The notes below the pieces were generated by a model. That model did not search any database. It worked only from the letters and a program-made list of their open reading frames with translations, and was not told the origin of the DNA. A stretch of 57,490 bases of DNA from an uncultured Collinsella sp. GTDB lineage: Bacteria; Actinomycetota; Coriobacteriia; Coriobacteriales; Coriobacteriaceae. Location: positions 1 to 57,490 of the forward strand of contig CAJLPX010000014.1 of the NCBI GenBank assembly GCA_905208635.1. Reading direction: 5' to 3'. How positions within the stretch are numbered: the stretch's first letter is position 1; each line of letters begins with the position of its first letter. The translations under genes and the position numbers were made by a program. This document shows, in pieces, positions 17,399 through 28,316 of this stretch.

Positions 17399-20300
17399 TT
17401 AGTTGATACGGATCTCGTCGTTTGCAGCGAGCGCCTGCATAAGGCGGGAGCGCAGGTCGTCCACGTAGCGCTCCACGTCTTCTGCGGACAAGAGACGACT
17501 CGGCTTGGCCAGATCGGCGCGGCGCACGGTCTTGATCTTGCGCTGGGGCTTGGGCGCGGGCACGGGAGCAGACGATGCGGCGCCCTTGTTGGAGACCTTC
17601 TTGACCACTTCACCCGTACTCGTGACCTCGGTGGTGCGGCGCTCGTTGTCCATACGCATGCGGGCCTCATCCACGGCGTCGTACATCTCGTTGGTTGCTG
17701 CGCTGATCCAGTTGCCCCAGTTAGTTGCAACAACGCTCAGTTCGTTGAGACTTTGAGCGCTGTGGGCACGGTTTTTGAACGACTCGTATTTGGTGCCGGC
17801 GTCTGCTATGGCATCCTTGGCCTGATTGACAAAGCCCTTTTGACTCTCGGCCTGCGCCCGCAGGTCTTGCAGATCGCTCTCGATGCGACACAAAAACTCA
17901 TTGCGGCGGATGCCCAGCAGCTTTTTCATGTCATCCTCGACGGGATCCATAAGCGGCTGCAGGTCTTTAATACGGCCGTAGGGCTTGGGATCTTTGAGGA
18001 TCTCGCGCACCTTTGCCACGTTCTCCACCGCGCTGGGAATGTCATCGGAGGCATACTCGATACCCTCGGTGCGGTTCAAGAAATCCCTGGCGTGGTCAAA
18101 CGCTGTTCGTTGATTGGACTCGAAGAACTCAACCACCTTGTCAAAGTCTTCCTTGGCATCGAGCAAGCGCTCCTCATGCTTGGTGAACGTGGTCAAGAAC
18201 GCCTCGGCCTCGTTCTGGTCCTTAAGGACGTCGGCCACCTCCGAGCGCATCTTCTCGCACTCGTCCTCACCGGGATACGGGTAGGCCGGCTTGATGCCCG
18301 TGTAGTAGTCGCGTGCTATGGCGAGGCACGCCTCGCGCAAGCCCTCAAGGCGCTCTTTGAGCTCGGCCACGAGCTTATCCTCGTTGGAGGGCACGGTCTT
18401 GAGATCAAACAGGTCGCGCATGAGCTCGCCCGTGGCACGCAGCAACCGGTCGCTCATACGCACGCGCAAGCGCACCTGGGCCTTATCGGCATCCTTGCGC
18501 AGGAGTGCCACCATACGGTTGTCGTTGGCCTGGACCGTCTGGCCGCCAAACAACACCTGCGCGCGCTGCTCCACCACGAGCTGCGCCACCACATTGGCGA
18601 TGTCGACCTCACGCCAGCCAAAGGGCCTTTGCTGGTACTGGCGTTGGATATCGCCCATAGCGGTATCCAGATGGCGCTGATGCTGCACTTTGAGGTAGTC
18701 CTCGACCTCCCTGAGCGCACGCGTGTTGCCCGCATCCATGCCATCGAGCCCCGCCTGGACGTTACCCGCCAGCGTGGAGCGAATATCGGAATCGTCCTCA
18801 ACCGGCGCGCCGATGTAGCCAGCCTTTTCAAAAACAACGTCACACAGTTGCGCGAGCACCTGCTCAAAAACCTGGGCGGGTTTGGTGGCGCGAACTTCGA
18901 CCATACGGCCGTTGACCGCGCAACGTGCATGGAGCACGGCCTCGCTCAAAAGGGCATCGGCCTCTTTTTCGTTATAGGCTGCCTCGCGCATTTTTGCCTC
19001 GACAATCTGGCGGGTACTCGGCGGTAGCTCCTGCAGATTGCGCGTCTGGGCGTACATGCGAATCTTAGCGGCGTTGACGAGTGGGGCCCAATAATCCACC
19101 TCGTCGCCCAAGGCCACGATGGCCTTATCCACGGATTTCAATGCTAGCTCGGCATCGTCCGCACGTGCCAAGTCGCCGGCCATGGTCACCACGGAGAGTT
19201 CCATACCACCCTTGCTGGATCCATGAATCGAGCCATCCACGTAGCGGTCAAAGGGGAAGTCATTAGGATCGCGATGGAACTTGTACGCATTGTAAATGCT
19301 GTCGAACAGGCGCTTTTGATGTACTCGATCACCTTCGCGTTGTGGATCGGGGTCCGCGCAATCTCCTGTGCAATTTCCTGCTCCTCGTCGGTGAGGAAGC
19401 TGTAGGTATCGCCCTGTCGCGCCACTTTGTTCTCGCGCTCCAAGCGGGCGAGGGACTCCTTGACGCGGTCCTTAAGGGCGCGCTTGTCCACGTCCAGGCT
19501 ATCGATCATAAGGATGGAGATGTTCTCGACCGTGGCCTTGACGTAGCCGATGTAGCGGATCAAGTACAGGAGCTTAAGCACCCGGACATCGTAGCTCTCA
19601 AGACCCTCTGCGTTTTCAGCCGCGCGCTCCGCACAGACGACGACCTGAATGATGCCGTGCTCCAAATCCTTGGAGATTGTGTCGAAGAAGCGCCAGAACG
19701 GCACGAGTGCACCAGTCTGGTCATGCTGGATGGCCTGAGCGCTCTCCTGAAACGCGCTCAGCATGGAGCGCTCGCCCGTGGACATGTGCTTGGCCTTAAC
19801 ACCATGCTTGCGTACCTCGGTCATCACGTCGGGCAGAAGCTTAAACTGGTAGCCCACAAACGGGTAGCTGGCCACAAAATCCTTGGAGTTGGCGAAGCCG
19901 GCAAGGTCGGAGCGCGAGCCCCCCTCAAAGGTAAAGTTGTTTTTGAGGACGGCGGCGTCTTGCTCGTAGACCTGTGCAAGCGTATCGGCCGCCGGCGCGG
20001 TCTTCTCGAGCACACGGCGTTGGATGACCTCGTCCACGCTGGAGCTGGAGAGCGAAAGGCGGGTATTGAAACGGCCCTGGATCTTTGAAAAGTCGTTGCC
20101 CACGGGCAGGCTCAGGTTGTCGATGGCCTCCTGGCTCGTGACCATCACCCACACGCGGCCACCGCAGGCGGCACCCAGCTCCTCGACGATGGTCTGAAGG
20201 CTCAGCATAAGGCTTGGGTCCTGGTCGTTTGTAATAAACTGACCCACCTCGTCGACCATAAAGAGCAAACGGAAGTTGCCACCGTGGGCCGCTGCCTGAG

Positions 20301-21060
20301 CGTCCACGTAATCCTTGACCTTTTTGGCAAAGACATCGGGGGCCAAAACCTCGTCCTCAGAACCCTCGAGCCAGTTCCATGCGGCCTTTTCGCTCATGCC
20401 GAGCACGCTCTGCAGCACCTCGACGACGTCGTCCTCAAAGTAGCTGTAGGTGTCGCGGGCCTGGAGCCAGGACTCGCCGTTGACGCGCTCAAAGGCCTCG
20501 CGGAACTCCTGGGTCTTGCCCAGGGAATCGATGTAGTCCTCGAGCTTTGCAAGCTTGAGGTCCTCGCCGTAGAAGCCGCGCGCCTCGTAGAACATGCGCT
20601 CAAAGCCGCGAAGCAGCGCCGTGGGAGCCGTATCGCCCTGCTTCCACTGGCCCGCCTTGCTATCGATGTTAAAGAGGATGGCCTGCGTGGGCACCGAGCA
20701 GGCGCGCTCCATGGCAGCCGCGACCATGGGGTCGACGATTTTGCCGTCAAAGTAGCGGATGGCGCTCTTGCCGCCGATCTGGCGATTCTCGAGCAGGTAG
20801 CTCAGCATCTTGAGGAAGTGCGATTTACCGGAACCGAAGAAACCACTGATCCACACGCCGATCTTGTCGGTGCGCACATCGATGGCATCGCCGTAGGCCT
20901 TGAAGAACGTGGCAAAGTGCCTCTGCAACTCGCGCGTCACCACGTACTCGTCAAGCTCCTGACGGATGGACCCATCTTTTGAATCCTGGACCTTGACCAC
21001 GCCGTTGATGGAGCGGTTGATGTCTTTTGCAAAGAGGTCGCGAATGATCGTGTTGTCCAT
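17399..21060 (-). pseudogene. brxC: BREX ATPase BrxC, frameshifted
   Basis: P-loop protein of about 1,220 residues when repaired, the usual BrxC size. The N-terminal part starts at the ATG at 21060 after AAAGGAG and shows Walker A GFFGSGKS (73-80) and a Walker B-like LLFMVDEVGQF. The reading frame is lost at residue 582, in codons ATC AAA AGC (A run at 19317-19314). The conserved continuation RLFDSIYNAYKFHRD is present in the other frame and runs without a stop to 17399. One missing A in a run of five would explain it. It could be a true mutation, a sequencing or assembly error, or ribosomal -1 slippage on the A run. If real and not suppressed, BREX should be inactive. Confidence 0.88.
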
Positions 21061-21138
21061 GGGTGCTCCTTTGGGTTTGGGAACGTTATGGCAAAGGGTT
21101 GTTACCGGCGGCAGGGCCTTGTATGCGGGGAGCCGTGC

Positions 21139-21831
21139 TTACGAGATATCGATGGCGCGGTAGTAGTTATCGGCCGGCAGACGGTTAAAGAGCTGGAAGG
21201 AAGAGCCGTTGAAGCTGCCCGGATAGGCGGCGATCACCGGCACATCATCAAAATCCGCGAGCATGCAGTGGAGAAGCGTGTGCATGCGAAAGAACGGGAA
21301 GACCTCACCTGCACCGGTGAGGAGGATGACGTCTCTGGGCACGTGCGGCTCGGTTTGTTCAAGGATGCACGCGGCGACTTTCTCGGGCGAGGCGAACTTG
21401 GCCACGTCCTCGAGCACGCGCTGGGTACCGCGACGCTCCTCTTGGCGCGGGATGGTCTTGAGGACGCGGCGCTTTTCGAGAATTGCCAGCACGGCGTCGT
21501 AGAGATTCACGACCTTGAGCGTGCACGGGAGCTTGCCGGCCTCGGCATCGCGTGAAAGGACGTCAAATAACGCACGCGCCTCAAACTCGAGCGCAGGGTC
21601 GTAGCAGAAGGTATGGAAGCCGATCTCGTTACCTATGCCCTTGTTGGCCAAAAAGTCCTCGCTGCACAGGCACTCACGCAGGAGCTGCGCGCGGCGCTCA
21701 AATTCTTGGCGGGCGCGCTCGGAGCGGGCATGCGCCGCCACGACACTCTGGCGGGAATGGATGCCGATATTGGTGGTGAGATCGGTCGCCGGGGTGACTA
21801 CGGAATCGGAAGCGCTGTTGACGGAAGCCAC
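21139..21831 (-). CDS. brxB: BREX protein BrxB (DUF1788)
   Basis: 230-residue member of the DUF1788/BrxB family, recognised by the long helical N-terminal half and the conserved end region with VILLTGAGEVFPFFRMHTLL and PVIAAYPG blocks. BrxB is a core type 1 BREX component of uncertain biochemical role. The GTG at 21831 is one base past the TAG of brxA, implying translational coupling. It sits between brxA and brxC in the standard order. Confidence 0.9.
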   Translation of the reverse strand: MASVNSASDSVVTPATDLTTNIGIHSRQSVVAAHARSERARQEFERRAQLLRECLCSEDFLANKGIGNEIGFHTFCYDPALEFEARALFDVLSRDAEAGKLPCTLKVVNLYDAVLAILEKRRVLKTIPRQEERRGTQRVLEDVAKFASPEKVAACILEQTEPHVPRDVILLTGAGEVFPFFRMHTLLHCMLADFDDVPVIAAYPGSFNGSSFQLFNRLPADNYYRAIDIS

Positions 21832-21832
21832 G

Positions 21833-22483
21833 CTACATCACCGCCCTGCCGGTAAGGGCCGCGATAAGAGGCTGCTCGCCCAGCTGGACCAGGCCCTGCT
21901 CGACCTCGGGGTCGAGAAAGAGCGGGGACAGGCGTTCGGACTCCGGGCCCTGACCCTCGCCTATAAGGCCGGCGTGGCGGAGCGTCTGGCGCAGCGAGCC
22001 CTTAATGCGCTTGACCGTGGCCTCGGTCCAGCGGGCCGCGTCCGGATACTCCGTGGTAAAGCGCGTCATAAAGGCGTTGAGGTCAGCCGCCGTGAAGGCA
22101 TAGTCGAAGTTTTGCAGGCGCTCCCCCACCTCGACGAGCACGAGCTCGCGCACGATGTCGTAGCGGCAGATCATGCTGTAAAAGATGGCCTGGTCCGCCT
22201 GCGTGGGAGTACCAGATGCCATAAGGCCGGTTAGGGATAACGCAGCCTCGGCGGCAGTATTGGGGTCGATGCCGCGCGCGGCGCACGCGGCGTCCGTGGG
22301 CATCATGGCGTCGAGGCGGCGAAGGCACACGGTTGCGCGGTTGGCAACCATGCGCTCCGTGGGATATTGAAAGAGGTTCTCGCTCTTTACGCGTACAATG
22401 ACCTGCTCGTCGCTTGCGGCCTGCATACGAAGGGCAGCGACGATGCGCATCTCATGCGGGAGGAATTGCTCGCGGGTGAGCAC
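21833..22483 (-). CDS. brxA: BREX protein BrxA (DUF1819)
   Basis: 216-residue BrxA, a small NusB-like DNA-binding protein of the DUF1819 family. The HEMRIVAAL and ENLFQYPTERM blocks near the N-terminus are typical. It is the first gene of the operon. The only in-frame start before the conserved region is a GTG whose first G is the last base of a G10 run (22483-22492); an in-frame TAA lies a few codons upstream. The N-terminus therefore seems a little short, and the G-run takes the place of the ribosome-binding site. Confidence 0.88.
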   Translation of the reverse strand: MLTREQFLPHEMRIVAALRMQAASDEQVIVRVKSENLFQYPTERMVANRATVCLRRLDAMMPTDAACAARGIDPNTAAEAALSLTGLMASGTPTQADQAIFYSMICRYDIVRELVLVEVGERLQNFDYAFTAADLNAFMTRFTTEYPDAARWTEATVKRIKGSLRQTLRHAGLIGEGQGPESERLSPLFLDPEVEQGLVQLGEQPLIAALTGRAVM

Positions 22484-22492
22484 CCCCCCCCC
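22483..22492. repeat. G10 (minus strand) homopolymer at the brxA start
   Basis: Ten consecutive C on the plus strand, directly abutting and including the first base of the brxA start codon. Tracts of this length are prone to slippage. With one more G, a GTG upstream (about 22525) would be fused in frame to brxA, since no stop intervenes in that frame. Confidence 0.8.
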
Positions 22493-22842
22493 GAACGCTT
22501 TTTGTGGTTACATCCACAGTACACGCTCCAAGGGTGTCAAAGGCTGTCACAAGTGCGCCGCAACCCGGCAGGCAGGCGCGGCGCACATGACAATAATCAT
22601 ACCTGTTGGTAAAAAAGTTACCACGCCCAGAGTGTCAAATGTTGAGCAACAAAATTAAATCCGGTTAACGGTTATTTTCGCAGCTCAGCAGCTTTGACGA
22701 GATCGCCCCAAATCACACTTGCCAGATAAACGCGCTTGCGAATGCAGACACGCACACGCCCAAAGCCACCTCGCATCGGACCCCCACCCTCCACTACACT
22801 CAACATTGAGTTATACATATGATTCCATGTAAGGAGCTTCAT
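22493..22842. promoter_or_regulatory. Promoter region of the BREX operon and of the small plus-strand gene
   Basis: This 350-bp divergent region is A/T-richer than its surroundings. On the minus strand two similar 25-bp blocks start with TTTGACAC (22640-22616 and 22543-22519) and both contain a -35-like TTGACA and the word GCGTG. No perfect -10 follows either; TATGAT lies at a plausible place between them. On the plus strand, tatacatatgatt precedes the small gene. I see no other gene here. Confidence 0.45.
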
Positions 22843-23031
22843 ATGCCAGACGTAAAGCCTATTTCCGATCAGACGGGCGCACTAACCGCCATCCAAGAAC
22901 GCGAGTATCGCATTCAACGTGCCATCACGCGTGGCTACGACGATCTGGTAAACGGTCGCATTCGACCCTGGAAACAAGCGAAGATCGAGGCGGATCAGAT
23001 GCGAGCCTCAAGACAACCCTCCCCCATGTAA
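22843..23031 (+). CDS. Small protein of unknown function (62 residues)
   Basis: ATG at 22843 with a clear AAGGAG 8 nt upstream. It is a charged, helix-prone protein with a block REYRIQRAITRGYDDLVNGR that vaguely resembles short antitoxin-type proteins, but no toxin gene is adjacent. It is divergent from the BREX operon and 115 bp upstream of serC. It could be a regulator of BREX or an orphan; neither is shown by the sequence. Confidence 0.6.
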   Translation: MPDVKPISDQTGALTAIQEREYRIQRAITRGYDDLVNGRIRPWKQAKIEADQMRASRQPSPM

Positions 23032-23146
23032 CCATCCTGTAAATCATAGCGGCGCAGTCGAGTTTTACCGTGATGCGGTCGCGCCTAGCGCTCCACTGTG
23101 CTAAAGTATCCCGAACATTCAAACGACTATGAGGGAGAACTAGAAG

Positions 23147-24271
<1,125 letters not shown>

Positions 24272-24340
24272 CCCGCAACGAGCGGGCCGACCAGCCACTT
24301 CAAACTACTTGTTATAAACAAATCCGCTAAGGAGTTTTTC

Positions 24341-25504
24341 ATGCTCAAGATTAAAACCATCGACGACATTACCAAGGACGGCAAAGTCGAATTTGGCGAG
24401 GGCTACGAGTTTGTGGGCACCGCCGAGGAGGCCGACGCTATTCTGATGCGCTCCACCGACCTGCACGGCTACGAGCTGCCCGAGGGCATCCGCGCCATCG
24501 CCCGCTGCGGCGCCGGCGTCAACAACATCCCCGTCGAGGAGTACGCCAAGAAGGGCGTCGTCGTCTTTAACTCCCCCGGTGCCAACAGCAACGCCGTCAA
24601 GGAGCTCGTCCTGGGCATGCTGGTGCTTTCGAGCCGCGGCGTCGTGCAGTCGATGAACTGGGTGCGTGACAACGCCGACGACCCCGAGATTCAGGTCGAT
24701 GCCGAAAAGGCCAAGAAGGCCTTTGTGGGCCGCGAGCTCAAGGGCAAGCGCATCGGTGTCATCGGTCTGGGCAACGTAGGCTCCAAGGTCGCCAACGCCT
24801 GTGTCGACCTGGGCATGAACGTTTACGGCTACGATCCGTTCATTTCCGTCGAGCACGCGTGGGTGCTGAGTCGCGAGGTGCAGCGCGTGGGCACGCTCGA
24901 GGACCTCTGCCGCGGCTGCGACTACCTCACCGTGCACGTGCCCAGCAAGGCCGATACCATCGGCATGATCAGCACCGAGCAGATCGACCTGCTGGCCCCG
25001 GACGCCGTGCTCATCAACTACGCGCGCGAGACCATCATTGACGAGGACGCCGTCGACGCCGCCCTGCGCGCGGGCAAGCTAGGCTGGTTTAGCTGCGACT
25101 TTGCCACGCCCAAGACCGTCAAGATGCCCAACACGTTTATCACCACGCATTCGGGCGCCGGCACCGGCGAGGCCGAGGCCAACTGCGCCGACATGGCCAT
25201 CAGCGAGCTCAAGGATTACCTGGAAAACGGCAACATCGCGCACAGCGTCAACTACCCCGCCTGCAGCATGGGCAAGGCGCGCGCCGCAAGCCGCATTGCC
25301 TGCCTGCATGCCAACGTGCCCAACATGATCGGCCAGATCACGGCCATTCTCGCCAAGGACAACGCCAACGTGCAGCGCATGACCAACGAGTCCGCTGGCG
25401 AGAACGCCTACACCATGTTCGACACCGATGAGCACCTGGACGGCAGCACGATCGAGGCACTTAAGCAAATTCCGTCGATGTATCGTGTGCGCGTGATTAA
25501 ATAG
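24341..25504 (+). CDS. serA: D-3-phosphoglycerate dehydrogenase SerA
   Basis: 387-residue NAD-dependent 2-hydroxyacid dehydrogenase, first step of the serine pathway. Visible are the substrate-side block RCGAGVNNIP, the NAD-binding VIGLGNVGSKVA, and a short C-terminal domain with NMIGQITAILAKDNANV that looks like an ACT regulatory domain. It is the short form without the extra middle domain. A ribosome-binding site AAGGAG precedes the ATG, and a strong terminator follows at 25545-25581. Confidence 0.95.
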   Translation: MLKIKTIDDITKDGKVEFGEGYEFVGTAEEADAILMRSTDLHGYELPEGIRAIARCGAGVNNIPVEEYAKKGVVVFNSPGANSNAVKELVLGMLVLSSRGVVQSMNWVRDNADDPEIQVDAEKAKKAFVGRELKGKRIGVIGLGNVGSKVANACVDLGMNVYGYDPFISVEHAWVLSREVQRVGTLEDLCRGCDYLTVHVPSKADTIGMISTEQIDLLAPDAVLINYARETIIDEDAVDAALRAGKLGWFSCDFATPKTVKMPNTFITTHSGAGTGEAEANCADMAISELKDYLENGNIAHSVNYPACSMGKARAASRIACLHANVPNMIGQITAILAKDNANVQRMTNESAGENAYTMFDTDEHLDGSTIEALKQIPSMYRVRVIK

Positions 25505-25544
25505 CGCCGGCGCCAATCCTGCCAGACAGACCACGAAGCCCATT

Positions 25545-25581
25545 CGGCCCCCGTTTTCACGAAACGGGGGCCGATTTTGTT
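25545..25581 (+). terminator. Intrinsic terminator after serA
   Basis: A perfect 12-bp GC-rich stem (CGGCCCCCGTTT and complement, 25545-25573) followed by attttgtt. It closes the serC-serA operon. Confidence 0.9.
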
Positions 25582-25824
25582 GCTCCGGACGACTTTAAAA
25601 TGATACCCAGAACAAGTTTTTTCAGATAATCGATAGTGAGGCTCAAGTCGCTAAGCACACCCGCTTTGATAAACAGCTTTATCAGGGACTTTAGTAGGTA
25701 AAAATCGATCTCTATGTGCCGAATGTAAGTTGACTGTCCATTTTCCGAAACAACTTATTCTAGATAGCATTTTTAAGGCCCCTCCAAGGCGAAATATAAG
25801 TCTTTTTGTGACCAAAACTCTAGT
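25582..25824. other. A/T-rich intergenic stretch
   Basis: About 240 bp with composition clearly richer in A/T than the flanks, and no ORF with support on either strand. It may be a remnant of acquired DNA associated with the following minus-strand gene. Confidence 0.45.
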
Positions 25825-25851
25825 CCGCGCGACCGTTTTCCACCCGCGCGG
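25825..25851 (-). terminator. Hairpin after the nuclease-like gene
   Basis: CCGCGCG (25825-25831) pairs with CGCGCGG (25845-25851), directly after the stop of the minus-strand gene. On that strand it is followed, after a few bases, by gttttgg. Probably a terminator, although the T-run is weak. Confidence 0.55.
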
Positions 25852-26901
25852 CTACATTCCTGCCCAATCGATAAAAATCTCCTCACGAAGCCGCCGTTCG
25901 AGCTCCTGCTGTCGCGGCGTCTTGTCTTTCAGCGGCACATCGAGATAGGACATGATGAGCCCCATCACCACGCGGAAGGCATCGGAGTCGGCCAGCTGAC
26001 CATAGGTCATCAGAATGACGGGATATCCCATCGCTTGCAGCGCCGTCGTTCGATCGGAGTCCGAAATCTTGGATTCAATGGATCCGTGAATGGCTTTACC
26101 CTGGCATTCAACCAGACACTCTCGGCTGCCGTCCTTATTTGCCAGCAGGATATCGGCATAGCGCCTATCAAGCCCCGAAATCAGGCGGGCGCTGCGCGTC
26201 ATACGAATCTCGACGTTATTGGTAAGGCGCAGGCCTTCGCCGCCGCGCAACCTCGTAAGGCCAAACAGCATCGAAGCCTGGACCTCAAGCGGCGATGCCG
26301 CCACCCCCGTAATGCATTTCGCGGCACGTGTGAACGATTTAGCACCGCGGAGCCCCGGGATCTTATCGACGTACTCTGTAAGTTCAGAGAACTCGATCAA
26401 GGGCGGTCGTTTCCACAGGTCCGTTGGATTCCCCGAGACATCCTTTACATTTTCCCAACCCAACCGTGCGTCACCCCACCGGTCCCCATATGCCTGCACA
26501 AGTGCCGACTTTACCTGAGGCGCAATCTTGCACACGGCAAAGGTGCCGCACATCTCATACATGCACATGATTAAACGCTCGTTTGAGACCGAGGAAGCCA
26601 GGGTCAGCAGGGTAAAGAGCGGGGACGCGACATCGAGGCCAAACTCTGTCTGTCGCATGGAATCAAACGGCCTCTCCCCGTTCCAAACATGCCTGACAAT
26701 GCGATCGCCCTTACGTCCGCAGCTGCCCTGCGCCAACACGTGTAACGGGGTGCCCAGGAAATGCGTGACGAGCGGATGCTCACATAGGTGCTCCCTGCGC
26801 GGATCGTCCGCAGAATCGGGCAGGTCCGGCATTATTGCCAAGACCTGTGGAGGTATCCGGTGATACCGAAAGGCAGATATGTCGCACAGCATGTCGTCCA
26901 T
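25852..26901 (-). CDS. Putative nuclease-fold protein, AbiEi/DUF559-like, paralogue of 35353-36561
   Basis: About 349 residues. The N-terminal half resembles the long-tail proteins with a divergent AbiEi-like region (FRYHRIPPQVLA, SPLFTLLTLASSV, MYEMCGTFAV). The C-terminal half has a D-x(10-11)-E-C-Q-G-K arrangement (ADILLANKDGSRECLVECQGK) and an ALQAMGYPVILMTYGQL strand, reminiscent of PD-(D/E)xK or Vsr-like nucleases. Function is inferred only from this pattern. The frame is open further upstream, but that part is antisense to the M20 gene, so I start at the ATG at 26901; no good ribosome-binding site is seen. It shares its architecture with 35353-36561. Confidence 0.6.
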   Translation of the reverse strand: MDDMLCDISAFRYHRIPPQVLAIMPDLPDSADDPRREHLCEHPLVTHFLGTPLHVLAQGSCGRKGDRIVRHVWNGERPFDSMRQTEFGLDVASPLFTLLTLASSVSNERLIMCMYEMCGTFAVCKIAPQVKSALVQAYGDRWGDARLGWENVKDVSGNPTDLWKRPPLIEFSELTEYVDKIPGLRGAKSFTRAAKCITGVAASPLEVQASMLFGLTRLRGGEGLRLTNNVEIRMTRSARLISGLDRRYADILLANKDGSRECLVECQGKAIHGSIESKISDSDRTTALQAMGYPVILMTYGQLADSDAFRVVMGLIMSYLDVPLKDKTPRQQELERRLREEIFIDWAGM

Positions 26902-27055
26902 GAAGGGTACGTACCCGCTGCGTCGCTTGTGAACCCGCTCGGACGGCAAACGCGCTGGCTCGGCCTGCGAACGGTAAATACTGCCACGCCCACGTCGCGG
27001 ATCTCTCAGGAGGCTTACAATCGGTTTGGAAAGCAAACTGATTGTGAGGTTGCAT

Positions 27056-28276
27056 ATGGTTGATGAGGACTTTGCCTGGCGGCTTGCGCAGGAGCTTGTG
27101 CGGATCGACAGCTCAGACCCGGGCGCGTATGAGGATGAAATTGAGCGCTTCATTAAGAGGCTCATTGAGCAGCAGCTGGCACAACTTGATAGTTCTGCGC
27201 TCGATGCCGTGCAGATTGAGGAGCTCGAAGTGCTGCCCGGGCGCCGCAACCTTAAAGTCACCGTGCCGGGCCAAAGCGACGAGCCGCGGCTGATCTATAT
27301 CTGCCACATGGATACCGTCACCTTGGGCGATGGCTGGGACGCAGACATCGCACCGCTTGGGGCGGTTGTGCGCGACGATAAACTCTATGGCCGCGGTGCC
27401 TGCGATATGAAGGGTGGCCTGGCCTGCGCCATTGCCGCACTGGTCCATACGCTCGAGCGCGTGGCGGCGGATGGCGCGCTGCCACGCCGCGGCTTTTCGC
27501 TCATCTGCTCGGTCGACGAGGAAGACTTCATGCGCGGCTCAGAGGCCGCGATCGATGCTGGCTGGGTCGGCTCGCGCGAATGGGTGCTGGACACCGAACC
27601 CACCGACGGACAGATCCAGGTGGCGCACAAGGGTCGCACGTGGTTCGAGATTGAAATGGCTGGCGTGACGGCGCATGCGAGCCAGCCTTGGAAGGGCGCG
27701 GATGCCGTCGCCGCCATGGCCGAGGTCGTGTGTTCGCTTCGTCGCGCGTTTGCGGCGCTGCCCGCGCACGATGAGCTGGGGCCTTCGACCATCACGTTTG
27801 GCCAAATCGAGGGCGGATATCGCCCCTACGTCGTACCCGACCGCGCCAAAGTTTGGGTCGACATGCGCCTGACCCCGCCGACCGATACGGCCGCCGCAAT
27901 CAATATGGTCGAGCATGCCATCGCCGTCGCCGAAGCCACCGTTCCCGGTTGCCATGGCAGCTACACCGTGACGGGCGACCGCCCCGCCATCGAGCGCGAT
28001 CCGGTCTCTCCCCTTCTAGCTGCACTCAAGTGCGCAGCAGACGATGTAACGGGCACGGATACGACCGTCGGCTTCTTTACCGGCTACACCGACACTGCCG
28101 TCATTGCCGGCAAGACGGGTAACCGTAACTGCATGAGCTATGGCCCAGGCTCGCTCGCGCTCGCCCACAAGCCCAACGAATATGTGCCCCACGCCGACAT
28201 CGTTCGTTGTCAGCAGGTGCTAATCGCGCTCGCCGATAACGTGCTCTGGGACGCGAGCGGCCAAGTTGGGGCATAA
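27056..28276 (+). CDS. M20 family metallopeptidase (ArgE/DapE-like)
   Basis: 406-residue M20 amidohydrolase. Metal ligands and catalytic residues are in place: ICHMDT, GRGACDMKGG, the base/ligand pair in VDEEDF, LDTEPTD, and the C-terminal His in LAHKPNEYV. Such enzymes remove acyl or peptide groups from amino acids; the substrate is not predictable. I start at the ATG at 27056 after GAGG and not at the TTG at 27026. It lies head-to-head with the nuclease-like gene and 40 bp upstream of the DUF1015-like gene. Confidence 0.88.
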   Translation: MVDEDFAWRLAQELVRIDSSDPGAYEDEIERFIKRLIEQQLAQLDSSALDAVQIEELEVLPGRRNLKVTVPGQSDEPRLIYICHMDTVTLGDGWDADIAPLGAVVRDDKLYGRGACDMKGGLACAIAALVHTLERVAADGALPRRGFSLICSVDEEDFMRGSEAAIDAGWVGSREWVLDTEPTDGQIQVAHKGRTWFEIEMAGVTAHASQPWKGADAVAAMAEVVCSLRRAFAALPAHDELGPSTITFGQIEGGYRPYVVPDRAKVWVDMRLTPPTDTAAAINMVEHAIAVAEATVPGCHGSYTVTGDRPAIERDPVSPLLAALKCAADDVTGTDTTVGFFTGYTDTAVIAGKTGNRNCMSYGPGSLALAHKPNEYVPHADIVRCQQVLIALADNVLWDASGQVGA

Positions 28277-28316
28277 TAAGCCGCGAACAAACCGACTCGT
28301 GCGTTAGGACCGCCCC

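Noticed and set aside
17753..19027. 424-residue plus-strand open frame opposite brxC
   Set aside because: It lies fully over conserved BrxC sequence and has a composition typical of shadow frames.
22819..22842. Upstream ATG of the small plus-strand gene (22819)
   Set aside because: The AAGGAG that fits the ATG at 22843 lies inside this extension, so the downstream start is preferred.
26902..27261. N-terminal extension of the nuclease-like protein
   Set aside because: It would overlap the M20 gene in antisense, is Ser/Arg-rich and low-complexity; conserved blocks start after 26901.
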